NCBI GenBank assembly: GCA_949130485.1
Contig: OX422184.1
Location: 26,023,674-26,087,673, forward strand
Origin: Agelas oroides
Taxonomy: Eukaryota; Porifera; Demospongiae; Agelasida; Agelasidae
Reading direction: 5' to 3'
Length of the DNA: 64,000 bases
Position 1 is the stretch's first letter; each line of letters opens with the position of its first letter. Position numbers and translations under genes: made by a program. The notes under the pieces were generated by a model, which saw nothing but the letters and a program-made list of their open reading frames with translations, searched no databases and was not told the DNA's origin. Positions 34,320 through 43,801 of the stretch are shown one piece after another.

Positions 34320-35637
34320 TCCTTGGCATACTGCTTGCTCAGGCTCGCCCCACAATGCCCTGCATTCGTCTAGTAATAATAATAATAATAATGATGATAA
34401 TACATATATGATTTCGTCCAGTTGTACCGTCTATGTGGGGCTCGCTCAGGCTCGCCCCAATTATTATCATTATCGTACGACCGTCACCCGCGCGCCGCGC
34501 TTGGTCGCACGAAGTATGTAGGGCTTCCAATATCGCATTCGCATACATGGCTTCCGTAACCGCAAGAGAATCACCCGCGCGCCGCGCTTGGTCGCACGAA
34601 GATGTAGGGCTTCCAATATCGCATTAGCGTACATGGCTTCCGTGATCGCTAGAGAAGACGACGTCAAGGAGGAAAAGGACGCCATCCGTCAGGTGATCTT
34701 TAACAACAAAGAATTCAAGCAATAGCTGTGTGATTTCAGTGAACTGTACCCAGGTGTAGCCTCGTTCCCAGGCTCTCCCCACTAAGAGGGGGGAGGGCCC
34801 TTCTTAGCGGGGAGAGCCTGGGAACGAGGCTACCCAGGTAAGCAAGAATGAGAAGCATTTGCCACGGTTGTCTCCACTACACAATCTGCCAGACACAATC
34901 ATGATGCAAAATGTAGACTCTTCTAGCCAGCACGACGTTCAGCAACCTTGAGTTGAAACTCTCAGAGAAAATGGAATGATTCATGTGATCTTTAATAGGC
35001 CTTGCAACTTCAAACCATATGATGTCACAGAAAATATGGAAAACTTTTGTGGCTACCAACAATGGTGTTGAGATAGCAATGACACAGCCCTAATGGAAAA
35101 ACTGAACCAACCAACATCCACTAACTCACTGGCAATGTGTATAAAAACTACCACCATACACCATTTGAAGCTCATTTGGTCAATAGAAACTCCAATGTAA
35201 GCTCTCATGTAAACAGGAAATATTATGTCATCACTTTTATATCACACTAATGTCATGTTGTTTACAACAAAAATTGATAAAACCATAACGGTGATTGTGT
35301 ACACAAAAAATTGCATGTTAGCCTCTTCCAAATCAGTTCATTGTTTCTCATCCCTAAGCAGAAAACTAGATGTGGGTTGGCCAATGGAATTGAACACTTT
35401 CAATTACGAGGTCATTCCTGTGTGAATAATGTACAACACTGCCTTTGTCATTTATACACTCGGATGAGGCACAGTAGACAAACAGCAACTTCACTTCTTA
35501 CTAAACGCCACGCCAACTTCGACACCTCGACAAGAAGTGCGAAAGGGCACGCGTGTATACGAACTGCGTATGCACAATTTTAGTCCTTGGCATGCTGCTT
35601 GCTCAGGCTCGCCCCACAATGCCCTGCATTCATCTAG

Positions 35638-36742
35638 TTAACCCTCGGCGCGCATGCGCAGCGAGGGTTACGGTACTTGGTCTGTGTGTCTGTCTGTCTG
35701 TCTGTCTGTCTGTACGTCTGTTACTCAACATCTCACTTTATACGTGATTATTCGTGCCACAAACGATACTAACCTTCTCAGCAGCGGATGAAGGTCGAAA
35801 AGTTTAAGCGATTTTCTCTGAAAATGCTTCGTTGCGAATCTAGAGTGTTTCCTGTTGGTACGGCTACATGATTGGCCGAAACGTCGGCCATTTTTTACTC
35901 CGCAGAAAACGCGCATGCGTATGAATCTGGACCACGTGGCTAGCGGCGATTTTGTTCTTGGGAGATACGTTCTTTGCGAGTTCGATTATTGGCCATTGGC
36001 AGTATGTATGCCTCCAACAAAGGTATACCCGCAGTGTACAGCTGCTGTACCTGTAAGACGGAAGACATGTGAACGCTGTGATCATGTCTTTCGATCCAAA
36101 CGAAAAGCAGAGTGTAATTTGCGAGCGAAAGCTATGAAACGTATGAGATCAGTAGAATCTGATAGTGTGAAATCAGCTAGGAAAGCTAAAGATAAGTTGC
36201 ACAAGGCCTGTGCAAGAGCGTCAGAAACTCGTGAGCGAACTTTGTATAGGCAGGAACAAAACAGAATGCGCATGGCAAGCATGAGAGACTCTGAAACCTT
36301 TGAGCAAACTGTGCAGAGGAAAGAGCGAGATAGAATGCACAAAGTAAGCATGAGATAGTTATTATTGCTAAGTCATAACTTAGTCACTGTGCCGTGTCAT
36401 GTGTGTATAAATAGTAACAATGATGTATTGCTGCTCTAAATATAGTATAGATGTAATGACCACAATGCAATGTCATATTGCATAGCTGTGTTAATGTAGG
36501 TTGCATGATGTCAAATAACCGCAATGTACTGCACTGTGTTAATATTAGGCCCAAGTGCCTAGCTGTCAGAACAGATTCGAGGACAGACAGTTAGGAACGA
36601 ATTAATATCAAAAAGCGTGCCATATCAACTCGAGAGCAAACGTCATGATACTATTGTTCATGAGACAGTGATCGATTCTAGTTAACACACAAGTACAATC
36701 ACATGCACTGCTGCGCCGAGGGTTTGGCACTTCAGTGCCTTT
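35638..36742 (+). mobile_element. Helitron2-like element with zinc-ribbon/Arg-rich ORF
   Basis: The left end has the palindromic block ACCCTCGGCGCGCATGCGCA/GCGAGGGT. The right end has GCGCCGAGGGTT, the inverse of the left-end sequence, followed by a hairpin GGCACT-TC-AGTGCC at 36726-36739 just before the border. Asymmetric terminal inverted repeats with a 3' hairpin are the mark of Helitron2. A (TCTG)n run lies at 35680-35712. The element replaces the head segment expected after the last array unit. No Rep/helicase is present, so it is non-autonomous. Confidence 0.6.
35915..36358 (+). CDS. Helitron-associated zinc-ribbon/Arg-rich protein
   Basis: 147 codons from the first ATG. A partial zinc ribbon (YPQCTAAVPVRRKTCERCDH, one cysteine of the first pair replaced) and FRSKRKAE are followed by R/K/E-rich repeats (ETRERTLYRQEQNRMRMASM, ETFEQTVQRKERDRM). 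This resembles the N-terminal part of Helitron replicase ORFs in marine invertebrates. It ends by a stop before any replicase domain, so the element has been internally deleted. The frame stays open further upstream without an ATG. Not a host gene in my view. Confidence 0.5.
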   Translation: MRMNLDHVASGDFVLGRYVLCEFDYWPLAVCMPPTKVYPQCTAAVPVRRKTCERCDHVFRSKRKAECNLRAKAMKRMRSVESDSVKSARKAKDKLHKACARASETRERTLYRQEQNRMRMASMRDSETFEQTVQRKERDRMHKVSMR

Positions 36743-37041
36743 CATTGCTTATGTAATCAATTAGAGACCTTACGTGGCTAAAGTAGTGGTTTAACACACT
36801 GTACCAAGATAGTGGATAATGTTGATGAAAACACCCAGCCTTAATTGGTGACCCACTCCTACCATGCATAGCGTTGAATCAGGGCTTGCAGAAGGTGGGA
36901 GCAATCATCCACTTGCAGAAGGTGGGAGCAATATTAATTTTGTTGGACACACGAAACACTTCCATGCATGTGTGTACATGAGTCTGCTGACTGCAACATA
37001 CCAGAGGTGTATGGTTTGAGATTGAATAATAATTGTTGGTC
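36743..37041. other. Resumed 3' flank of tyrosinase copy 1
   Basis: TCAATTAGAGACC at about 36757 continues the alignment to 44107 onward that was broken at 26204. No gene. A 21-bp CTTGCAGAAGGTGGGAGCAAT duplication lies at 36886-36935. Confidence 0.65.
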
Positions 37042-37046
37042 CGTGT

Positions 37047-37396
37047 CAAGGGCGTAGCTAGGATTTGTTGAGTGAGGAGGCAATACCTTACCGCGCGCGA
37101 AGAGCGCTGCGAAAATTTAGCTAATTAATTATTCATAACTTAACTAATTCAATTAACCAACGTTAAAAGTACATAATGTACAAAATATCGAAGTTACCTT
37201 TCCTTCCACGCTTTGTAAAGAAAGTCGTTGTCAATGCTGCTGGTCTTTTCCCAACGAGGAGCGAGTGAGTTCCAATGTAATTTACTTTGCGCATGCGCTG
37301 GATACTTTATAGGACATCGCCAATGCGTGCGCGCGTTCTTACGCAGAAAAGTGAGGAGGAACTGCCTCCTCTGCCTCATTGCTAGCTACGCCCCTG
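37047..37396. mobile_element. 350-bp TIR element with dated empty site
   Basis: Ends CAAGGGCGTAGCTAGG and CTAGCTACGCCCCTG are inverted, with a second inverted block GAGGAGGCA. CGTGT flanks both sides (37042-37046 and 37397-37401). The duplicated flank at about 44505-44530 has the site without the element. The CAGGGGCGTAGC-like end recalls hAT-type MITEs, but hAT elements make 8-bp duplications and here I see 5, so class is open. Confidence 0.75.
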
Positions 37397-37486
37397 CGTG
37401 TGCTGTCCTGATTGGGCATTTGAGTTGAAAGTCTTGCACAAATCAAAGGTACCAGAACAGTCTAGTACGGTATTAGCTACTTCACA

Positions 37487-37590
37487 TTCAGAGTGATGGT
37501 TCCACCAGTAACCTTTTCATCAGAGTGATGGTTCCACCTGTAGCCTTTTCATCAGAGTGATGATTCCACCAGTAACCTTTTCATCTGTGT
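37487..37590. repeat. 32-37 bp repeat, 3 copies
   Basis: CAGAGTGATGGTTCCACC(A/T)GTA(A/G)CCTTTTCAT occurs three times; the aligned flank of copy 2 (44598-44632) has only one. It therefore expanded after the duplication. Confidence 0.85.
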
Positions 37591-37778
37591 GCAGGCAAAG
37601 ACTAGTTCTCTCTGCCACCGTCAATCGCTTTACATAAAATTATACAAAAACTGGCTCTGTGAGACTACATGCTTCATGCATGCAAAATCTGCATGGACTC
37701 TGGGCTACTATTGAACTGTTCATACCCGATATGCTGCTTGATTAATGATCAAAACTGGAGGGTGGGGAGAAGGCTAAT

Positions 37779-37830
37779 TAGTCTCGTTCCCAGTAAGACC
37801 CCCAGTGCCAAGGGTCTTGGAACAAGACTA
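37779..37830. mobile_element. 52-bp hairpin MITE (TAGTCTCG family)
   Basis: TAGTCTCGTTCC and GGAACAAGACTA pair. Flanking AAGGCTAAT and GAGGCTACT match at 7 of 9. The element is absent from the duplicated flank near 44750. Confidence 0.65.
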
Positions 37831-37899
37831 GAGGCTACTGCACATGCAGAGTGATGCTAGAGCTCTGGGACTGTGAAGCTATTGACAGTGGCTGTTCAA

Positions 37900-38070
37900 A
37901 CTGGTTGATTAATGATAACACGAGAGAATTATATAGACTTTGTTCTTCTGTATCTGCCTATATGGAGAGATGGGAAATGCACTCCTACATGCAGCAGTTT
38001 ACGTAAACCAGTCCCCTACCTACCCAGGAACACAGTCCCCTACCTACCCAAGAGTACCATCACAATTGGA
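37900..38070 (-). pseudogene. Remnant of tmem41a 3' sequence in segmental copy 1
   Basis: 37920-37962 matches the end of tmem41a exon 5 (TATATAGACTTTGTTCTTCT). Then 37975-38040 jumps to sequence matching the exon 4 donor area at 46585-46650 (CTCCTACATGCAGCAGTTTA). The region between, including the coding exons, is deleted. It shows that the original duplication reached into tmem41a. Confidence 0.7.
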
Positions 38071-38390
38071 AACCCTGGAGTAGATGGTCAAGAAGCTGAT
38101 TATTGGGTTTTTGCGAGATTAGCAATTCAGAGCTTCAAGTGCGTTGTGACTTACAAAAACGTGTTGTACATATTAAAATAAGGATGGTAAATAGAATAAT
38201 CTAATATATAAAATGTTAATAAAGTTAGGGTATAAATACAAGTTAATAGTAAAGGAATAAGAAATGCTGGTACATACTAAGTTTGAAGGTTTAAATAGGG
38301 TTAGGGAGTTTGGTTAAATATGCAAGTTGTCTTGCTGTGCGATTTATGTGGTGTAGTGAGACAAACTCTCTGCAACTGCTGTTCGACTTT

Positions 38391-40526
38391 TTATGGTTTT
38401 CCTAAAGAACGGATCAGTGAATGTTCCTTGCTAGTATATAGTTGCCTCTTGTGCTTCTGATATATCCCCTTCATCCTCTTCCTTTCCAACTGCACTTTCT
38501 CCACTTTCACTCTCGTGCAGCTCCGGCTCTTCCTTTCCAACTGCACTTTCTTCACTTTCACTCTCTTGCAGCTCCGGCTCTTCCTTTCCAACTGCACTTT
38601 CTTCACTTTCACTCTTGTGCAGCTCCGGCTCTTCGTTTCCAACTGCACTTTCTTCACTTTCACTCTCTTGCAGCTCCGGCTCATCCTTTCCAACTGCACT
38701 TTCTTCACTTTCACTCTCTTGCAGCTCTTCCTTTCCAACTGCACTTTCTTCACTTTCACTCTCGTGCAGCTCCGGCTCTTCCTTTCCAACTGCACTTTCT
38801 TCACTTTCACTCTTGTGCAGCTCCGGCTCTTCGTTTCCAACTGCACTTTCTTCACTTTCACTCTCTTGCAGCTCCGGCTCATCCTTTCCAACTGCACTTT
38901 CTTCACTTTCACTCTCTTGCAGCTCTTCCTTTCCAACTGCACTTTCTTCACTTTCACTCTTGTGCAGCTCCGGCTCTTCGTTTCCAACTGCACTTTCTCC
39001 ACTTTCACTCTCTTGCAGCTCCGCTCTTCCTTTCCAACTGCACTTTCTCCACTTTCACTCTCGTGCAGCTCCGGCTCTTCCTTTCCAACTGCACTTTCTC
39101 CACTTTCACTCTCGTGCAGCTCCGGCTCTTCATTTCCAACTGCACTTTCTTCACTTTCACTCTCTTGCAGCTCTGGCTCTTCCTTTCCAACTGCACTTTC
39201 TTCACTTTCACTCTCGTGCAGCTCCGGCTCTTCCTTTCCAACTGCACTTTCTCCACTTTCACTCTCGTGCAGCTCCGGCTCTTCCTTTCCAACTGCACTT
39301 TCTTCACTTTCACTCTCGTGCAGCTCTGGCTCTTCGTTTCCAACTGCACTTTCTTCACTTTCACTCTCTTGCAGCTCTGGCTCTTCGTTTCCAACTGCAC
39401 TTTCTTCACTTTCATTCTCTTGCAGCTCTGGCTCGTCCTTTCCAACTGCACTTTCCTCACTTTCACTCTCGTGCAGCTCCGGCTCTTCCTTTCCAACTGC
39501 ACTTTCTTCACTTCACTCTCGCGCAGCTCCGGCTCTTCGTTTCCAACTGCACTTTCACTCTCTTGCAGCTCTGGCTCGTCCTTTCCAACTGCACTTTCCT
39601 CACTTTCACTCTCGTGCAGCTCCGGCTCTTTGTTTCCAACTGCACTTTCTTCACTTTCACTCTCTTGCAGCTCCGGCTCTTCCTTTCCAACTGCACTTTC
39701 CTCACTTTCACTCTCGTGCAGCTCCGGCTCTTCCTTTCCAACTGCACTTTCCTCACTTTCACTCTCGTGCAGCTCCGGCTCTTCCTTTCCAACTGCACTT
39801 TCTCCACTTTCACTGTCGTGCAGCTCCGGCTCTTCCTTTCCAACTGCACTTTCTCCACTTTCACTCTCGTGCAGCTCCGGCTCTTCCTTTCCAACTGCAC
39901 TTTCTCCACTTTCACTCTCGTGCAGCTCCGGCTCTTCATTTCCAACTGCACTTTCTTCACTTTCACTCTCTTCAATTTTCATAAGCTCTTCACAATCCTC
40001 ATGCACCTCGCTCTCTTCCCTACCTTTTTTTGCCTCCAGTTTCTTCCGCAGCATGTGGGCTCTGGCAGCCTTCTGCTTGCCAGTCACGGCCTGCATGGTA
40101 GTACCTCTGGGGGGAGGGTTGCAGTAGCAGCTCGGAGGAGCAGTTCTGCAACATCATCCCAAGAGGCTGGTGCTGTATAAGTGCCATCATTTGGGAAAGG
40201 GGCCTTAATTGCTTCATCACTGACTTTCTCCAGCCGCATGTGGATCTTCAGGGTCCACTCTCTCTGGATGACCCTCCTCCATTTGGCGCACCTCTCCCCA
40301 ACTTGCTGGCAACAAATAGCTTCACATCATTGGAGTACAACTCCTGCGTGACCTGGGATGACTTCTGGGAAAACGAGGGTCCGAGCAGGTACCCTTCACG
40401 GCCACCACTGGCAACACAGCTGCCTTTGGTGGCTGCTGTTGCCTCTCGTGCCCTGACCCCACCCCCTCGGTTAGTCAGCATGTGACAGGGGGACATCAAA
40501 CGACGGTGAAAGTACTCTGTGAACAA
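38391..40526 (-). pseudogene. Frame-broken gene with about 29 acidic 17-residue repeats
   Basis: The upstream end (40526-40250, minus) reads GCVASGGREGYLLG-like sequence, then SSQVTQELYSNDVKLFVASK and GRGAPNGGG. A 2-bp duplication near 40250 changes frame to WTLKIHMRLEKVSDEAIKAP and TYTAPASWDDVAELLLR. A further frame, ATG 40096, reads AVTGKQKAARAHMLRKKLEA and then the repeat ESESEESAVGKEEPELH. The repeat region stays open until about 39515, where loss of one T moves the rest into a basic frame (KVQLERKSRSC). I do not recognise the conserved region. It could be a transposon ORF or a decaying host gene. Confidence 0.5.
38480..39968. repeat. 51-bp minisatellite, about 29 copies
   Basis: Unit CTCCGGCTCTTCCTTTCCAA plus CTGCACTTTCTTCACTTTCACTCTCGTGCAG (51 bp = 17 codons). 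Some units carry 9-bp or longer deletions. All three plus-strand frames stay open, so the 500-codon plus frames have no weight. On the minus strand the ESESEES frame is the natural one. Confidence 0.95.
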
Positions 40527-40637
40527 GGTGCTAGCGCATTACGTTACGCGCGTCGCGATTCTATTACGCAATCACTCGGATAAATACGTCGCGTATTTCC
40601 CGGCCAGCTAGCTAAAGCTTCCGTGCATCATCTTACC

Positions 40638-42338
40638 ATGATGCAGATGCTCTCGCTTACTGCGTTGTTGTTGGTTTTCCCTTGGATCACATCGGCTCAA
40701 TTTCCAGCTGTCTGCAACACACCAGAGAACCTGCAGACGAAAACTTGCTGTCCAAACGACTGCAGCAACTCGAACGGCCGAGGAAGGTGTGTAAATATAA
40801 GCGCGCTAGTAGCTGAACAGTGGGTGCAGACAGATTCTGATGTCGTACGCATCTTGCTAGATGCTCCGAACCAACCGCAGAAAGGTACGGCTGATTCGCG
40901 CTATCAGTGGCCAACTGTAGTGTTTGAAAGAGTATGCAACTGCAGCGGCAACTACGGGGGAGTGGATTGCGGTGACTGTGACTTCGGGTGGACCGGAAAT
41001 GACTGCCGCACTAGAAAGACACCCGTCGTTCGCAGCAGCTTCGACCGTCTCTCTGCAGAAGAGAAACAGACTTTTGTTGATGCTACTGTGGACCTAAAGA
41101 ACGAAATGGGCTTCTGGAGTGTGGTTGTGGAAGAACCTTCTAATTACTCGTCAGGAACTGTCACGCTGCAGGACGTTTCCACTTACGACTTCCTCGTACA
41201 TTTGCACAGCTATACTGCCCGTGGTGATAGCGCTGCCTGCTTCGCGGTCAACAACAATACTATAGTTGATTTTGCCCACTCAGGGCCCGCGTTCCCAGTG
41301 TGGCACAGACGCCACATGCTCATCGTAGAAAAAGAGTTCCAGAGAATCACAAATAATGATTCATTTGGCTTTCCCTACTGGCAGTGGGAAGAGGATGATC
41401 GATCTCCATTCGCTCTAGAATACTATGGCGTACCTTCCAATTCGCCTGGTGCTGCAGTCAATGTAACTGGACGAGTGACTAACGCTTGGAACACAGTATG
41501 TGACATATCATACTGGCTCCAAGGCGGAAACTGTTCCGACTATTGGAGGGTTTGCAACCCAGCAGACGACCTAGCTGCACGCAGACCTCTTCAGAGAGGA
41601 GGAGGAACCACCTATCTTCCAAACATAGTTGAAGTGATGCTAGCAATTGCTGCTCCGTCTTACGATGCTCCAGATGAAACAGGAATGTACCTCCAAGATA
41701 GCCCTCGGACAAGTTTCAGAAGCAGAATGGAAGGATGGAACAGAATCTGTTCAGCCGTGACGTGCGTTGGCTCTCAGGATGAAACTATGATCCGCATGCA
41801 CAACAATGTCCACAGGTGGATAAGTGGACAAATGGGTGTAGTTCCTGCAGCTGTTAATGACCCAGTATTCGGTCTTCATCACAGCAATGTGGACCGTATT
41901 TTTGAAAGTTGGATGCGGAGGTTTACAGGCGCAAGTTCTGATTCAGCTCTCCTTCCAGCGTATGTTCCAGTGACAGGAGGCCACCCTGGACACAACCATG
42001 ATGACTACATGGTGCCATTCTTTCCACTTATAACAGCAGGCGGACAGTATCGTGTTGCTGAGGAGTGGGGATACACATACGATGTGCTGATTTCAGCAGA
42101 TATTCCAGATAGCACAATACCTGATTGCAGTGATGGTGAGAGTTGCCCCGTATGTGACGCTAGTGGCACATGCATTGACTGTAATGCATCAATGGCAGAC
42201 ATGTGCCCAGCCCCCAACTCTACCATTCCTACAACACATGCACCAACAGAGTCTCTAGCCCTTCCAGTGGGATTAGGAGTGGGATTGGGGACTCCCCTTC
42301 TGATTGCCTTGACAGTGATCCTCATCCTCACCATTTAA
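40638..42338 (+). CDS. Tyrosinase, vertebrate-type, membrane-anchored (copy 2)
   Basis: 566 residues from ATG-ATG (a frame 5 codons longer would need GTG). Same order as copy 1: signal peptide, EGF-like cysteines, CuA (LHSYTARGD, DFAHSGPAF, VWHRRHML), CuB (RMHNNVH, GLHHSNVD), DYMVPF, Cys cluster and C-terminal hydrophobic anchor. All six copper histidines are kept. It lacks two or three residues at copy 1's INPVAWNT (here TNAWNT). Changes concentrate in surface stretches (e.g. RNICSA region 'VTCVGSQDETM' against 'MTCVGSRDVNM'), while the last 100 residues are nearly identical, which fits either a recent duplication or conversion of the 3' end. The promoter region upstream of about 40510 is diverged from copy 1, so expression may differ. 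Confidence 0.94.
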   Translation: MMQMLSLTALLLVFPWITSAQFPAVCNTPENLQTKTCCPNDCSNSNGRGRCVNISALVAEQWVQTDSDVVRILLDAPNQPQKGTADSRYQWPTVVFERVCNCSGNYGGVDCGDCDFGWTGNDCRTRKTPVVRSSFDRLSAEEKQTFVDATVDLKNEMGFWSVVVEEPSNYSSGTVTLQDVSTYDFLVHLHSYTARGDSAACFAVNNNTIVDFAHSGPAFPVWHRRHMLIVEKEFQRITNNDSFGFPYWQWEEDDRSPFALEYYGVPSNSPGAAVNVTGRVTNAWNTVCDISYWLQGGNCSDYWRVCNPADDLAARRPLQRGGGTTYLPNIVEVMLAIAAPSYDAPDETGMYLQDSPRTSFRSRMEGWNRICSAVTCVGSQDETMIRMHNNVHRWISGQMGVVPAAVNDPVFGLHHSNVDRIFESWMRRFTGASSDSALLPAYVPVTGGHPGHNHDDYMVPFFPLITAGGQYRVAEEWGYTYDVLISADIPDSTIPDCSDGESCPVCDASGTCIDCNASMADMCPAPNSTIPTTHAPTESLALPVGLGVGLGTPLLIALTVILILTI

Positions 42339-43660
42339 GAGTTCATGATGCAGAGCCTAAAATTTGAGTCTAGAGGAACAAACCCACATAAGACATTCAT
42401 TGTGTAGCATAGTTACATACTGCATAGAAAGCTTTAATGAGATTGCAATTGGGGAACACTGTTGCTCGTATGAGAAGATTTTTGCCGTATCAAATGATGG
42501 TTTTGTTGACTTGCCTTGGCATTGAGCGAGCTAACCCATAATTTTAGGCCCAAAGATGGAGTAACTCATGCTTCATGACTTAATTTCAAAGGTGTCTTGA
42601 ATACCAAGGGCCACTATGCAACTCCTAGGTATACCTGTTAACAGCCAGGGTGACTTTCATTTTTTGGCTGTGGTGTACATTTCCTGTGTCCCATATACTA
42701 GCATGTACAATGGAGACGCTATGAAGAAATTGCAGAAGGTAATCCTGCATAAGTGCTCCACAGACTGATATTTGAGTACAAATATTATTTTCACAGATCA
42801 TGAGTGACTCCTGGTCATAGAAATGTAGGACAGGATTCCCCCATAATATGTGAATTAGTGTTTGATTAAAAATACTTCACCAATTGATGGTGACTACCAA
42901 AATCATTTCAATAGCAGATGATCCATTTCCAACGTACATTCTGGGATTAGGAATACATAGACAGAAGTTATAACAGCATTGGCAGAAGGCTGGTGAGCTC
43001 AGTAAATCATACCAACACATATAGTTTCTTTCTCCAGAACAGTCACATTGCTTTATGGTAGAGGGTCATTGAAATGGTATTGAGAAGGTTCTACTTCTCC
43101 TACCCTCTACTTCTCAGCGGACCTGTTTGGCTACATTTCATGCAAATAATTATCCCAAGAATTCAGTTGAAGTAGCCAGTGTGTCTACAGGCATAATTGT
43201 GCTCAGTTATTGCTTAGCAATTTCATCACTGGATAAAATCCATCACCACCCTTAGCTACAGCTTTGCTTCAACTTATACTTAGAATAATGAAAAGGCACT
43301 TAAAATTCTTAATCGCAAAACACATAAAGTAACGACAGAACAGAAATTGTGAGTAAAATTCTACAAAACATACACTGGAGAAACATCTTATTCAACCATA
43401 CTCCAGTCATCTCCGTTATATGCCAGTGGTGTGTGTGACACATCGATCATGCATTTCAAGGATCCTTCCAAATAGGTCTTCTGACTTCATAGTTCAGCTG
43501 AAATCCTTTCTCCCTTTACACAATTAGTCGCTACTTTCAGAAGCATTTCATCTTCAGTGCATCTTTAATTCAAACATTTGGCTCTGGAAGAGTGCCTTGG
43601 TTGCGTGGTTATGCTAAAAATGCCAAAACTGTAGCTAAATTGGAAGAGATGCCAAGTGTG
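42339..43660. other. 3' flank of tyrosinase copy 2
   Basis: No gene. Aligns with 24022-25860 minus the 42-bp minisatellite. The remainder (43150-43660) looks unique. Confidence 0.6.
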
Positions 43661-43801
43661 TAGCCTCATTCCCAGGCCTCCCCTGTTTCTGTTCTTTGGT
43701 TCATGCTCAGTATAATACACAAAAGCCACTCTTCCGCTTCCGTGTATTATACTGATCGCAAACAGAACAATAAAAACAAGGGAGGTTTGGGAACGAGGCT
43801 A
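43661..43801. mobile_element. 141-bp MITE (TAGCCTCG family)
   Basis: Ends TAGCCTCATTCCCAGGCCTC and TTTGGGAACGAGGCTA. The internal palindrome CGTGTATTATACTGA...AACAGAACA is shared with the element at 51742-51845, so both belong to one subfamily. Flanking 9-mers match at 6 of 9. Confidence 0.7.

Larger units (their letters stand above)
26205..35637. repeat. Palindromic array: 8 units of about 1.02-1.17 kb, 4 forward and 4 reversed
   Basis: Forward units: 26286-27450, 27520-28562, 28677-29711, 29808-30843. Reversed units: 30958-31993, 32099-33263, 33351-34373, 34473-35637. The three long units (first forward, second and fourth reversed) are each 1165 bp; the short type is 1023-1043 bp. Between units sits an AT-rich (AATGAT)n stretch with a 60-70 bp GC-rich head segment. 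All units contain a TAGCCTCG hairpin MITE. Neighbouring short units are nearly identical, suggesting recent amplification or conversion. No full-length gene is contained. Confidence 0.92.

Noticed and set aside
27238..34685. Many 60-120 codon frames repeated through the array (e.g. the FCLGVRNNELVWKRL frame)
   Set aside because: They recur because the units recur; third-position pattern not assessable by eye, and the frame on the opposite strand is equally open. Only the MASVTARE frame has an ATG and a continuation past the breaks.
26205..35637. CRISPR array
   Set aside because: The repeats are about 1 kb, inverted and without spacer logic; eukaryotic context.
38442..40180. Three overlapping plus-strand frames of about 490-560 codons
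   Set aside because: They are the antisense of the 51-bp repeat. All three frames are open at once, which real genes do not show.
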